Origin: Devosia crocina
GTDB lineage: Bacteria > Pseudomonadota > Alphaproteobacteria > Rhizobiales > Devosiaceae
Direction: 5' to 3'
DNA: 64,000 nucleotides
Assembly: GCF_900116545.1 (NCBI RefSeq)
Contig: NZ_FPCK01000001.1
Span: 1,550,001 to 1,614,000 of the forward strand
The notes under the pieces are model-generated. The model did no database searches. It worked only from the letters and a program-made list of their open reading frames with translations, and had not been told where the DNA came from. This document shows positions 28,189 to 37,121 of the stretch, piece after piece. The first letter of the stretch is position 1; the number at the start of each line of letters is the position of its first letter. The position numbers and the translations under genes were made by a program.

Positions 28189-28217
28189 ACTATACATTTG
28201 CCCCCTAATGATTGCAA
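28189..28217 (-). promoter_or_regulatory. yajC promoter
   Basis: On the minus strand TTGCAA (28212-28217), a 17-base spacer, and TATAGT (28189-28194). It reads toward yajC with a leader of about 115 bases. Its position argues against translation of the divergent ATPase gene starting at the TTG at 28212. Confidence 0.75.
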
Positions 28218-28262
28218 AGCCAATCGGGGAACATGTTGCCGCGCCCCAAGCAAGGAACTGAA

Positions 28263-29132
28263 GTGGTGAAAACCAAGGAATATCTAGGCCGCATCGCGAC
28301 TGCGCTCGAGGCTATCGCCGCGTCGATGGCTCCGGCGAACGATGGCGCCGACGCTCTCGAACTAGAAGCGGCCGATGCCTTTCACTGGCAAGGCGAATCG
28401 AACAGCTTACTAGCCGTTCCGCATGTCAGCCGCGTGCCGCTGCAGATGCTGCGCGGCATCGACCACGTGCGCAACGAGCTATTGAAGAACACCGAGCAAT
28501 TCGCCCGGGGACACGGCGCCAACAATGCCCTGCTCTGGGGCGCGCGCGGCATGGGCAAGAGCTCGCTGGTCAAGGCTATACACGCCGATATCGCTGGCCG
28601 GGAGGGCTTCCGGCGGCTTGTGCTGATCGAAATCGCTCGCGAAGACCTCGAGACGCTTCCACAGTTGATGCGCAAAATCGCAGGCACCGACGCCCGGATC
28701 ATTATCTTCTGTGACGATCTCAGTTTCGACCAGGGCGAGACCAGCTACAAATCCCTCAAGACGATTCTCGACGGAGGGCTCGAGGGCCGGCCGGACAATG
28801 TGCTGTTTTATGCGACCTCGAACCGGCGGCACCTGATGCCGCGAGATATGATCGAAAACGAGCGTTCGACAGCTATCAACCCGAGCGAAGCCGTGGAAGA
28901 AAAGGTCTCGCTCTCCGATCGCTTCGGCCTGTGGCTCGGGTTCCACATTTCGGATCAGGACACATATCTCGCCATGGTCCGCGGCTATGCCGATTTTTAT
29001 GACCTTGGCCTGAGTGAAGAAACTTTGCGGGCACGGGCCATCGAATGGGCTGCAACGCGTGGGGCGCGCTCGGGCCGCGTTGCCATGCAACTTATCCGGA
29101 CGTTGGCAGGCGAACAGGGTAAAGCGGTTTGA
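28263..29132 (+). CDS. DUF815 family AAA ATPase
   Basis: The 289-residue protein has the single P-loop module of the DUF815 family: LLWGARGMGKSSLVKAIHAD as Walker A, IIFCDDLSFD as Walker B, and FYATSNRRHLMPRDM with the sensor Asn. The frame is open to 28212, but GTG at 28263 has AAGGA six bases upstream and the more distal starts overlap the yajC promoter. The family is conserved in alpha and gamma proteobacteria without an agreed function; it resembles helper ATPases of the DnaC/IstB group. Confidence 0.88.
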   Translation: MVKTKEYLGRIATALEAIAASMAPANDGADALELEAADAFHWQGESNSLLAVPHVSRVPLQMLRGIDHVRNELLKNTEQFARGHGANNALLWGARGMGKSSLVKAIHADIAGREGFRRLVLIEIAREDLETLPQLMRKIAGTDARIIIFCDDLSFDQGETSYKSLKTILDGGLEGRPDNVLFYATSNRRHLMPRDMIENERSTAINPSEAVEEKVSLSDRFGLWLGFHISDQDTYLAMVRGYADFYDLGLSEETLRARAIEWAATRGARSGRVAMQLIRTLAGEQGKAV

Positions 29133-29145
29133 GGCCTGCAAAGCG

Positions 29146-29176
29146 AAAGGCCGATGCAGTGCACCGGCCTTTTCTT
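29146..29176. terminator. Bidirectional terminator, DUF815 / LytM gene
   Basis: AAAGGCCG (29146-29153) pairs with CGGCCTTT (29165-29172); T-rich sequence follows on the plus strand (TTCTTC) and a CTTT run on the minus strand. It serves the two convergent genes. Confidence 0.78.
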
Positions 29177-29193
29177 CAGCAGCGATGTCCGCT

Positions 29194-30516
29194 TTAACTG
29201 GCCAGCAGCGGCATCGGATCGACTGGCGTCGCACCCTTGCGCAGCTCGAAGTGAAGCTGTGGCTTGGACACCGAACCAGACATGCCCACAGTACCGATCG
29301 CGTCGCCGCGGCCAACAACGGCACCCTTTGCAACGCTCATGCCCTTAAGGTGGGCATAGGCTGAGACATAGCCATTGGGATGACGGATCAGGATCAGGTT
29401 GCCGTAGCCTTCCACGCCGGAACCGACATAGATGACCGTACCATTCTCAGCGGCCTTGACGGTCGAGCCTTCCGGCACGTCGATATTGATACCAGTGCCA
29501 CGCGAGGCGGCAAAGTCGGTGATGACCCGTCCACTCACGGGCCAGCGGAACTTGTCATTGCCCGAGGCAACGGGCTCCGCAGCTGCAGGCACATTGGCAA
29601 CCTGAGTGGGTGCGGCCGCCTGCGTCGGCGCTGCGACTGGAGTTGCAGCCGGCGCGGGTGTGGGCGTTGCTGCCGCCTGCTGCGGCGCTGCAGCTTCCTG
29701 CGGACGCGTCAGAGGCGCGGGAGACGAAGCATTGCCTGGCGCGACGCTCGCAACCTGTACAGGCTGGGATGCGGTTTGCGGCGTCCGCACGAGATCGGGG
29801 CGACCCGGGATCACCAGCTGCTGCCCCACCACGATCTTGTCAGGGGAGGAAAGGTTGTTTGCCTGGACCAGAGCCTGCGTCGTCACTTCGTAGCGGCGGG
29901 CGATCGTGTAGAGCGACTCACCGCCGGCAATGGTGTGCGTGTAGCCACCGGAGGGCGCAGTGGCCGCCGAAGTGGGCACGCTGCTGTTGACCGGGAGGGA
30001 AGAATTGGGGCTAGGCGCAGGAGCGCTGGTGGGCAGGCTGCCGACGGCAAGGGATGGCGGCATGGTTGGCGCGGCGGCCGGGGTCTGCATGGCGGGCATG
30101 GCTTGCTGGGTTCCCATGGAAGCGGAATTACTCAGTACAGGAAGGTCCTGGGATTGAACCGTGGGCGCACTGGCGCCCAAAGCGACCGGAGACGTCGCGG
30201 CCATCGGCTGGGTGAAGCTGGACTGAACAGGAGAGTTGTTTTGGACAGCCCCACCAGCCCAGCCGCCGCCTAGCGGAGCGGGCGGAAGGAAGCGGGCTTC
30301 AGCGACCTGCATATTCTGCTGGGCGCCGATCGAAGGCGGCATTGGCTGATTGATCGTGGCAGGCGGCGCTGACTGCGCGACCGAGCCAGTCGTCGTGGGA
30401 TCACCAAAGCTACGGGCACCGAGACTGGAGCAGCCAGACAGAGCAACTGTCGCCACCAACAGACCAGCCACGGCGACTGTACCCTTGGGCACCCTGGAAA
30501 GCAGGTTTTTACGCAT
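29194..30516 (-). CDS. LysM/M23 lipoprotein, degenerate LytM factor (NlpD-like)
   Basis: The 440-residue protein has a lipobox LSGC with Cys29, a long Pro/Ala/Ser-rich linker, a LysM domain at about 192-238 and a C-terminal M23 domain at about 325-437. In the M23 domain the first zinc motif reads GTGINIDVPEG, so the His and Asp of HxxxD are replaced by Gly and Asn, while YAHL and LHFEL keep the later His residues. That is the pattern of NlpD/EnvC-type activators of cell-wall amidases rather than active endopeptidases. It follows surE in the serS-surE run. Confidence 0.9.
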   Translation of the reverse strand: MRKNLLSRVPKGTVAVAGLLVATVALSGCSSLGARSFGDPTTTGSVAQSAPPATINQPMPPSIGAQQNMQVAEARFLPPAPLGGGWAGGAVQNNSPVQSSFTQPMAATSPVALGASAPTVQSQDLPVLSNSASMGTQQAMPAMQTPAAAPTMPPSLAVGSLPTSAPAPSPNSSLPVNSSVPTSAATAPSGGYTHTIAGGESLYTIARRYEVTTQALVQANNLSSPDKIVVGQQLVIPGRPDLVRTPQTASQPVQVASVAPGNASSPAPLTRPQEAAAPQQAAATPTPAPAATPVAAPTQAAAPTQVANVPAAAEPVASGNDKFRWPVSGRVITDFAASRGTGINIDVPEGSTVKAAENGTVIYVGSGVEGYGNLILIRHPNGYVSAYAHLKGMSVAKGAVVGRGDAIGTVGMSGSVSKPQLHFELRKGATPVDPMPLLAS

Positions 30517-30653
30517 CGGCTAACTCGTACGCAGGTACTTAACACTGGATTCGAGATTAGGATGGCAAGGTAAAGACGAGTTTAAGACCGCTGCGATTTG
30601 AGTGAGATACGAAGGGGCGTGTTTGGGATTGGGTAAGGTTAAGAATACCTCAC

Positions 30654-31415
30654 TCAGCCAAGGCTGAGGGAGGCAAGTGCATTCAGCGCAACTTTTTCGG
30701 TTTGCTGAAGGGCAAAAGGCGTAACCGTGATCTTCCGGTTCTGCCTGAGAACCTCATAGTCGGCCGTGGGATCGAGCGGCGTAGGCGTCTCAGGGATGGT
30801 GATGTAGAACCCTTGCCCGTCATCCGCCTCACGATAGCTGAACGCCGCACGGGGGAAGCGCTGATGCGCCACTGCGGCGATGCCCTGAACGTCTTCGACG
30901 CTGCAGGCGGGGAAGTTCACGTTGTAGAAGACGTCATGCTGGCCCTTGGTCTCGAGAATTGCCTGAACGGCAGCAATGCCAAAGCGGCTCGCGTTGGACC
31001 AGTCGACCGTACGACTGCGTTGGTAATCGATGGCCTGGCTCATGGCGATCCCTACAGCCCCGTGCAAGGCGCCCTCGCGCGCGCCTGCCGCAGTGCCCGA
31101 GCAATGAACGATATCACCGAGGTTCTGGCCCGCATTCACGCCTGATAACACCAGGTCCGCGGGCTGGCCGCCGAGCAGGTGCGTCATGCCCGCAACCACG
31201 CAGTCTGCCGGCGAACCGCCGACGATAGCGAACCGGCGCGGGCCGCGCTGATCTACCTGGAGTTCGCGGCCGAAGGTAAAACGGTGCCCCGCCCCAGACT
31301 GGTTATCGTCTGGAGCGACGATCCAGACGTCGTCCGACAGTGCCGCGGCAATGTCGGCCATGATGGCGATGCCTGGCGCATCCACACCATCGTCATTGGT
31401 GATGAGGATGCGCAT
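30654..31415 (-). CDS. surE: 5'/3'-nucleotidase SurE
   Basis: SurE dephosphorylates nucleoside monophosphates and is linked to stationary-phase survival. The 253-residue protein opens RILITNDDGVDAPG with the metal-binding DD, then DDNQSGAGH with the ligand Ser near residue 40, and LSGVNAGQNLGDI with the ligand Asn near 93. It starts three bases after serS. In many relatives pcm lies directly after surE, but here the LytM gene follows after 137 bases. Confidence 0.95.
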   Translation of the reverse strand: MRILITNDDGVDAPGIAIMADIAAALSDDVWIVAPDDNQSGAGHRFTFGRELQVDQRGPRRFAIVGGSPADCVVAGMTHLLGGQPADLVLSGVNAGQNLGDIVHCSGTAAGAREGALHGAVGIAMSQAIDYQRSRTVDWSNASRFGIAAVQAILETKGQHDVFYNVNFPACSVEDVQGIAAVAHQRFPRAAFSYREADDGQGFYITIPETPTPLDPTADYEVLRQNRKITVTPFALQQTEKVALNALASLSLG

Positions 31416-31418
31416 GGC

Positions 31419-32747
31419 TTACTTGCTCCCGATGCTTGTGAGGCCGCCCATGTAGGGCTGCAGCGCCTCCGGAATCAGCACAGAGCCGTCTTCTTGCTGA
31501 TAGTTCTCCATCACTGCGATCAGGCAACGTCCAACAGCGGTGCCGGAGCCATTGAGAGTGTGGACATATCGCGGCGCCTGCTTTTCGCCAGCGGGCCGAT
31601 AGCGTGCTTCCATGCGGCGGGCCTGGAAGTCACCGCATAGCGAAACAGAAGAAATCTCGCGATAAGTGTCCTGCCCCGGCAGCCAGACTTCGATGTCGTA
31701 AGTTTTGCGCGCCCCAAAGCCCATGTCGCCGGTGCACAGCAACATGACGCGATAATGCAGCCCAAGCCGCTGCATCACAGTTTCGGCGCAAGCAAGCATC
31801 CGCTCGTGCTCATTGATCGATTCTTCAGGCGTCGTGATCGACACCATCTCGACTTTGTCGAACTGGTGCTGGCGCAGCATGCCGCGCGTGTCGCGTCCGG
31901 CAGAACCCGCTTCGGAACGGAAACAAGGGGTCAGCGCGCTGAGGCGCAGCGGCAGTTCCTCTTCAGCCAAAATCGACTCGCGAACCATATTGGTCAGCGG
32001 CACCTCGGCTGTTGGGATCAGCGCGAGGCGGGATTCGCCATGAGGGGTGAAGAACAGATCTTCCTCGAACTTGGGCAACTGGTTGGTGCCGAACAAGGCA
32101 TCGTCACGCACCAGCAGCGGCGGCTGTACTTCGAGGTAACCGTGCTCGGTGGTGTGGAGATCGAGCATGAACTGCCCCAGCGCCCGTTCGAGACGCGCGA
32201 GATGACCTTTGAGCACCACGAAACGGCTACCCGAGAGCTTGGCGGCAACCTCGAAGTCCATGTCCTTGTGTGCTACGCTCAGTTCATAATGTTCCTTGGC
32301 AGCAAACGATAGCTGAGGCTTGCCCGGCCGCTGGGCCGCTGCAGTAGCCGCAGTGCCATTTGCGCCGAAATATTCGACATTGTCGCTTTCGTCGCCGCCT
32401 TCAGGAACATCCTCAAGGGCAAGATTGGGGATGACGGAGAGCGCCGAGCGCAGTTCGGCTTCAATCGCACGTTCCTGGGCCTCGCCGGTTGGAATGGAGT
32501 CCTTGAGACGGCTCACTTCCGCCATCAGCTCCTGCGCCTTGGCCTCATCCTTTTGAGCCTTGGCCTGGCCGATCTGCTTGGAAAGCGCATTGCGCCTTTC
32601 CTGCGCTTCGTTGAGGCGCGCGATGATGGCCCGACGCCGATCGTCGATGGCTAGCAGGTCGGAGGAGCGCACAGAAACGTTCTTGCGCCGGGAAACGGCA
32701 GCATCGAATGTTTCGGCGTTAGCTCTGATCCACTTGATATCGAACAT
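31419..32747 (-). CDS. serS: Seryl-tRNA synthetase
   Basis: SerRS charges tRNA(Ser) and tRNA(Sec). The 442-residue class II enzyme has the N-terminal coiled-coil arm (about 30-105), motif 2 [20 protein letters not shown] near 270, and motif 3 [19 protein letters not shown] near 385. It begins at the ATG at 32747 and is tightly linked to surE downstream. The 116-base gap after tatC contains a stem-loop. Confidence 0.97.
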   Translation of the reverse strand: MFDIKWIRANAETFDAAVSRRKNVSVRSSDLLAIDDRRRAIIARLNEAQERRNALSKQIGQAKAQKDEAKAQELMAEVSRLKDSIPTGEAQERAIEAELRSALSVIPNLALEDVPEGGDESDNVEYFGANGTAATAAAQRPGKPQLSFAAKEHYELSVAHKDMDFEVAAKLSGSRFVVLKGHLARLERALGQFMLDLHTTEHGYLEVQPPLLVRDDALFGTNQLPKFEEDLFFTPHGESRLALIPTAEVPLTNMVRESILAEEELPLRLSALTPCFRSEAGSAGRDTRGMLRQHQFDKVEMVSITTPEESINEHERMLACAETVMQRLGLHYRVMLLCTGDMGFGARKTYDIEVWLPGQDTYREISSVSLCGDFQARRMEARYRPAGEKQAPRYVHTLNGSGTAVGRCLIAVMENYQQEDGSVLIPEALQPYMGGLTSIGSK

Positions 32748-32836
32748 CGGTCATACGGGCCCCTGCCCGCCTCTGGTTGAATGGCAGGTCGAGGGTTGCG
32801 AAGCCCGTGGCACGCCTGCCAGCGCCGCGGGCACTC

Positions 32837-32865
32837 AGCTGTGCCCCGCGCGGCGCGGCACAGCT
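32837..32865 (-). terminator. Stem-loop between tatC and serS
   Basis: AGCTGTGCC (32837-32845) pairs perfectly with GGCACAGCT (32857-32865), touching the tatC stop. There is no T tract on the minus strand, so it may be a weak terminator or a 3'-end stabiliser for the tatABC message. Confidence 0.4.
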
Positions 32866-33694
32866 ATTCGGAGGAAGATCCGGAAAGATTGGCAGCCTGC
32901 GCTGCCAAGGCGGCCTCGCGCCTTTTCTGGACCATCCGAACCGAAATGATGGCGAGTTCGTAAAGACCATACATCGGCATGGCAAGGCCGATCTGGGAGA
33001 TCGGATCAGGCGGCGAGACGAAAGCAGCCAGCGCGAGGATGCCTACGATAGCGTAGCGCCGCCCCTTTCGCAGCATCTCGACATTGACGAGATCGATCTG
33101 TGCCAGGAGCGTCAAGACGACAGGCAACTGGAAACAGACGCCGAATGCGAGGATCAGCGTCATTGCGAGGCTGAGATATTCCGAAACTCGAGCCAGAAGC
33201 TTGATTTCGTCGGTCTGCATGCCGGCAAAGAAGCCAAGAGCCAGCGGCAGGACGATGAAATAGACCATCCCTGCGCCAAGAAGGAAGAAAATCGGCGTCG
33301 CAACAAGATACGGAATGAGTGCCTTGCGCTCATGCTTGTAGAGCCCCGGCGCGACGAACCCATAAACCTGCGAGGCAAGATAGGGGAAACCCAGGAAGAC
33401 TGCGCCAAAAAAAGCGAGATTGAGCTGGGTGAAGAAGAATTCCTGCGGCGCCGTGTAAATCAGCTCCATATCTCCCGGATTGGGATAGATGGAGCGATAC
33501 GGGTTGAGCAGTATGTCGAAGATCTGGCCCGCGAAAATGAAGCAGATGATCATCATAACGATGATTGCGATGGCGCTATGGATCAGGCGCTTACGCAGCT
33601 CGATAAGATGATCGAGCAGCGGGGCTTCGCTGCCGGCGAGCTCGTCGTCTGTGTCTTTGCTCTTGTTGTCGATCTGAGCCTTGGCGTCCGCCAT
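32864..33694 (-). CDS. tatC: Sec-independent translocase TatC
   Basis: TatC recognises twin-arginine signals together with TatB. The 276-residue protein has six membrane helices, the ELRKRLIHSAIAI start of helix 1 (EL.RKRL motif), the first periplasmic loop PYRSIYPNPGDMELIYTAP and FAGMQTDEIKLLARVSEYL. A TTG two codons upstream is open, but ATG 33694 lies two bases after tatB's stop. It is last in tatA-tatB-tatC. Confidence 0.95.
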   Translation of the reverse strand: MADAKAQIDNKSKDTDDELAGSEAPLLDHLIELRKRLIHSAIAIIVMMIICFIFAGQIFDILLNPYRSIYPNPGDMELIYTAPQEFFFTQLNLAFFGAVFLGFPYLASQVYGFVAPGLYKHERKALIPYLVATPIFFLLGAGMVYFIVLPLALGFFAGMQTDEIKLLARVSEYLSLAMTLILAFGVCFQLPVVLTLLAQIDLVNVEMLRKGRRYAIVGILALAAFVSPPDPISQIGLAMPMYGLYELAIISVRMVQKRREAALAAQAANLSGSSSE

Positions 33695-33696
33695 CG

Positions 33697-34407
33697 TCAA
33701 TTCTTTTCTGCCGTATCAGCGGGCTTGGCCCGAGGCGCACGAAGCTTCCTGGCCGGGGTTTCTGCTGCCGTGCTGGCATCGCTCGAAGTTAAGGGCCTTG
33801 CCCTCGTTTTGCGCTCGGGCTTTACCGCCTCCGTGCTCGCATCTGCGGCGCTGGAGGTTTCCGCCTTTTTGCGCGGGGCGCGGACCTTCTTGGCAGGAGG
33901 AGGCGCTGTTACTGCCACTGACGGCAACTCGATCGCCGTAACCTCCCCGGTCGGAACAGGCGTTACACTTGGCGCCGGAGTAACCTGAGCGGCCTTGATA
34001 GGCGCGCTGGGCTTGAACCCTGCCTCGGCAGCGATCTCGTCATTCGTCTTCTTGGTTGGCTGCATGCCTGCCGCGTTGCGCAACTCGTCGACCACACTTT
34101 CCGACTTGGGGTCGGACGGCTTGATCGCTCCGCTCGGCTGCGGGCCGGTCGGTGTCATCGCGTTGAACTCACGCCGAATTTCATCGGCGGATTTCTTGAG
34201 CGGCGCGGTAATGGAGTTGCGCAGGTTGCGGACTTCGTCGAGGCCCGTAGTCCGGTTGATCTCGCGCTGGAATTCCGCACCCATGCGCCTGATCTGTCCG
34301 ACCACCTTGCCGATCCGCCCCATGACGACCGGCAAATCCTTGGGTCCGATGACAATCAGCGCCACGACGCCGATCACCAGCATCTCTGTCCAGCTGAGGC
34401 CGATCAT
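33697..34407 (-). CDS. tatB: Sec-independent translocase TatB
   Basis: The 236-residue protein has the short N-terminal helix and hinge of TatB: WTEMLVIGVVALIVIGPKDLP, given here as MLVIGVVALIVIGPKDLP, then an amphipathic helix with VMGRIGKVVGQIRRMGAEF. The C-terminal two thirds is a long Ala/Pro/Lys-rich tail, longer than in E. coli (171 residues) but usual for alphaproteobacteria. It lies 52 bases after tatA and two before tatC. Confidence 0.95.
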   Translation of the reverse strand: MIGLSWTEMLVIGVVALIVIGPKDLPVVMGRIGKVVGQIRRMGAEFQREINRTTGLDEVRNLRNSITAPLKKSADEIRREFNAMTPTGPQPSGAIKPSDPKSESVVDELRNAAGMQPTKKTNDEIAAEAGFKPSAPIKAAQVTPAPSVTPVPTGEVTAIELPSVAVTAPPPAKKVRAPRKKAETSSAADASTEAVKPERKTRARPLTSSDASTAAETPARKLRAPRAKPADTAEKN

Positions 34408-34459
34408 CTCAATAGTCTCCGAGAGCCAAAGGGCTCCATGCAGTCAGCAGGAAAGTGAC

Positions 34460-34672
34460 TTAAGCGTCCTTGCTGCGATCGACTTCGCGCGCTTCGACTT
34501 CGGCGCTCGTGGTGACGCGTTCGACCGGCTTGTCGTCGTCCTTCATGCCTTTCTGGAAGGCTTTGATTCCTGACGCGACTTCGCCCATCATGCCAGAGAT
34601 CTTTCCGCGGCCGAACAAGAGAATGACGACGACGGCGACAACGAGAATGCCCCAGATGGATGGCGCGTGCAT
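34460..34672 (-). CDS. tatA: Sec-independent translocase TatA
   Basis: TatA oligomerises to make the Tat pore. The 70-residue protein has the single helix [20 protein letters not shown] and the amphipathic [18 protein letters not shown], with the FG hinge. A 143-base gap separates it from scpB, so it may have its own promoter. Confidence 0.95.
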   Translation of the reverse strand: MHAPSIWGILVVAVVVILLFGRGKISGMMGEVASGIKAFQKGMKDDDKPVERVTTSAEVEAREVDRSKDA

Positions 34673-34815
34673 ATTGATCTCCCAAACTACCAGAACGCGT
34701 TACACGCGATAGATTGGCCCAGAAATAGGTTCAATCGCAGGCAAACACAAGAACGTGTTGCCCGCTCGTCCTCACGAAAGCGCCAACAGCAAGAAGAACG
34801 CGTGGGAAACTGCAG

Positions 34816-35472
34816 TCAATCGCGGTCCAGCTCATCGGCCGCTTCACCAGCGTCACCGGGCGCCAGCGGATCCTCGTCCTCGCGCAGCTCGCCGGAGAAC
34901 GGAAGTGGGATCTGCAGGGTCGAGGGAAGGCGCGAGGACAAGAGGCCTGCGCCTTTCAGCTCTTCAAGGCCTGGCAGATCACCCAGACCTTCGAGCCCGA
35001 AATGGTCGAGGAAGGCGTCTGTCGTGCCATAGGTAACGGGCCGTCCTGGGGTTCTCCGCCGCCCGCGCATACGCACCCAACCTGCTTCCATCAAAAGGTC
35101 CAGTGTCCCTTTACCCGTCGCCACTCCCCGCACCTCTTCGATTTCAGCGCGTGTGGATGGCTGGTGGTAGGCGATGATGGCCAGAGTTTCCAGCGCGGCG
35201 CGGGAGAGCGGCCGCGTCTCCTCTTCTTCGCGCCGCAACAGAAATTCAAGGTCCTCCGCGGTGCGAAATGCCCATCGATCGCCGCGACGGACGAGGTTGA
35301 CCCCGCGTAATGAGTAATGCCGACGCAGTTCTTCCAACAACGCTGGCAGGTCAGCGCCTACGCTGAGATAGGGCGCGATCTGGGCTAGCGACAACGGTTC
35401 CGAGCTGGCAAAAAGCAGTGCCTCCAGGATGCGTAGTTGTCGTTGGCGCACTTCGCTGAACCTGTTGCTCAT
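34816..35472 (-). CDS. scpB: Segregation and condensation protein B
   Basis: ScpB binds ScpA in the bacterial SMC condensin and helps open the chromosome for segregation. The 218-residue protein has the two winged-helix domains, with RILEALLFASSEPLSLAQIA near the start and LSRAALETLAIIAYHQPSTR near residue 93, then GRPVTYGTTDAFLDHFGL. It overlaps scpA by four bases. Confidence 0.94.
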   Translation of the reverse strand: MSNRFSEVRQRQLRILEALLFASSEPLSLAQIAPYLSVGADLPALLEELRRHYSLRGVNLVRRGDRWAFRTAEDLEFLLRREEEETRPLSRAALETLAIIAYHQPSTRAEIEEVRGVATGKGTLDLLMEAGWVRMRGRRRTPGRPVTYGTTDAFLDHFGLEGLGDLPGLEELKGAGLLSSRLPSTLQIPLPFSGELREDEDPLAPGDAGEAADELDRD

Positions 35473-36254
35473 GTCGGCCCGCTGTGCCGGCGGCGCAGAT
35501 ATATTGGCCCGAAGGTCTCGCTCTGGCGAAGCTCGATCTCGCCTTGCCGCACCAATTCAAGACTTGAGGCAAAGCTTGACGCGCGCACTGTGGCCCGTTC
35601 ATCGGCTCGTCCCAGATACTCGGCTAGATACTCATCCATCGCGATCCACTCGGCACTGTCGCCAATCAAGCGCCGCAAGGTATCGCGTGCATCCTGCAGC
35701 GACCAGACGGTTCGCGCGGCGGGACGATACTCTACGATGGAGTTGCGTTCGCGCTGAGTGGAATAGGCTTTCAGCAACTCGTAGTAGCTCGCCTCCCAAA
35801 TCGATTTGCGCGAAATCTGAAGGGCTTCCGGCATTCCTCTCGGATAAACATTTATTCCGAGCCTTGGTCTTTCGAGGAGCTTGGCGGCAGATAAACGCAT
35901 GGCTTCCAGCCGCTTGAGCCGAAATTGCAGCATCGCCGCCAGCATCTCACCCGAAGGCTCTTCGTCGCCGGGCGCTTGCGGCACCATGAGCCGGCTTTTG
36001 AGATAGGCCAGCCATGCCGCCATCACCAGGTAGTCGGCAGCGACCTCGATACGTCGCTCGCGGATGGTAGCGATAAACGCCAGATATTGTTCTGCCAGTG
36101 CCAGGATCGAAATGGCGCCGAGATCGACCTTCTGCCGGCGTGCGAGATCGAGCAGAAGATCGAGCGGCCCCTCGTAGCCGTCTACGTCGACGTGGAGGAC
36201 CTCGGCCGTTGCATCCGGCTCCGTATCCGACCACCCGGTGGGCATCTCTGTCAT
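35469..36254 (-). CDS. scpA: Segregation and condensation protein A
   Basis: ScpA is the kleisin of the SMC-ScpAB condensin. The 261-residue protein has the N-terminal VDGYEGPLDLLLDLARRQKV and the C-terminal winged helix. A TTG at 36263 is also in frame, but ATG 36254 with AGGGA upstream is preferred. In related genomes nagZ lies just upstream; here the neighbour is xth, 68 bases away. Confidence 0.94.
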   Translation of the reverse strand: MTEMPTGWSDTEPDATAEVLHVDVDGYEGPLDLLLDLARRQKVDLGAISILALAEQYLAFIATIRERRIEVAADYLVMAAWLAYLKSRLMVPQAPGDEEPSGEMLAAMLQFRLKRLEAMRLSAAKLLERPRLGINVYPRGMPEALQISRKSIWEASYYELLKAYSTQRERNSIVEYRPAARTVWSLQDARDTLRRLIGDSAEWIAMDEYLAEYLGRADERATVRASSFASSLELVRQGEIELRQSETFGPIYLRRRHSGPT

Positions 36255-36322
36255 GCAGATCAATCCCTGTTCGAGGCTCGGATGCGGGCTTCAGCGCTCT
36301 GCAACATCAAGCCGCGCATAGC

Positions 36323-37108
36323 TTAGAAGCTGAAAGTGCCTTCCACCGGCACGTGATCGCTCGGCTTGTCCCAGCCACGCACATCCTTGTGCACCAGAAC
36401 ATCGTCCAGCCGGTCAGCAGCTTGCGGAGAGAGCATCAGGTGATCGATGCGAATGCCAGCATTTCTCCGCCAAGCGCCCGCCTGAAAGTCCCAAAAGGTG
36501 AAAATCTGCTCCCCGTTCACAGCGCGTAGCGCGTCCGTCATCCCCATATTGCGGAGGCTGCGAAACCTCTCAAGGCTTTCGGGGCGGTAGAGCGCATCGC
36601 CCCACCACGCGTCTGGATCATGTGCGTCGATCGGCGCAGGAATCAGGTTGAAGTCGCCCATTAGGATGAATGGTTCCTCCAGCTGGAGCCGCCCAGCCAC
36701 GAAGGCATTCAGCCGATCCATCCATCGAAGCTTATACGGGAATCTCTCGGTATCGACGGGGTTGCCGTTGGGAAGATAGATATTGCACACGCGTATCGCT
36801 GCACCTTCGACCGAGAAAACGCCTTCGATCAGGCGCGCCTGTTCGTCGCTTTCGTCGCCCGGCAGACCGCGATGAACCTCGTCGAACGGCACCTTGGACA
36901 GCAGCGCTACCCCGTTCCAGCTCTTCTGGCCATGCGTTACGACATTGTAGCCGAGCGCTTCGATCTCGGCTGCAGGAAAGCCCTCGTCGACTGTCTTGAT
37001 CTCCTGAAGCCCAACGATGTCAGGCTTCTCCTCGTCCAGCCAACGCACCAGAAGTTCAAGCCTAGCCTTGATGCCGTTGATGTTCCAGGTCGCGATGCGC
37101 ATGGCCAT
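36323..37108 (-). CDS. xth: Exodeoxyribonuclease III
   Basis: This AP endonuclease/3' exonuclease acts in base-excision repair. The 261-residue protein has all catalytic blocks: ATWNINGIKAR at 5-15, LQEIKTVD with the metal Glu, NIYLPNGNPVDT, MGDFNLIPAPID, and the C-terminal SDHVPVEG His. It lies 13 bases after the serine hydrolase gene and probably shares its transcript. Confidence 0.95.
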   Translation of the reverse strand: MAMRIATWNINGIKARLELLVRWLDEEKPDIVGLQEIKTVDEGFPAAEIEALGYNVVTHGQKSWNGVALLSKVPFDEVHRGLPGDESDEQARLIEGVFSVEGAAIRVCNIYLPNGNPVDTERFPYKLRWMDRLNAFVAGRLQLEEPFILMGDFNLIPAPIDAHDPDAWWGDALYRPESLERFRSLRNMGMTDALRAVNGEQIFTFWDFQAGAWRRNAGIRIDHLMLSPQAADRLDDVLVHKDVRGWDKPSDHVPVEGTFSF

Positions 37109-37121
37109 AAAAGTCTCCGGT

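Noticed and set aside
26224..28269. 681-codon open frame opposite secDF and yajC
   Set aside because: Antisense shadow of two certain genes; low-complexity, His/Arg/Asp-rich product.
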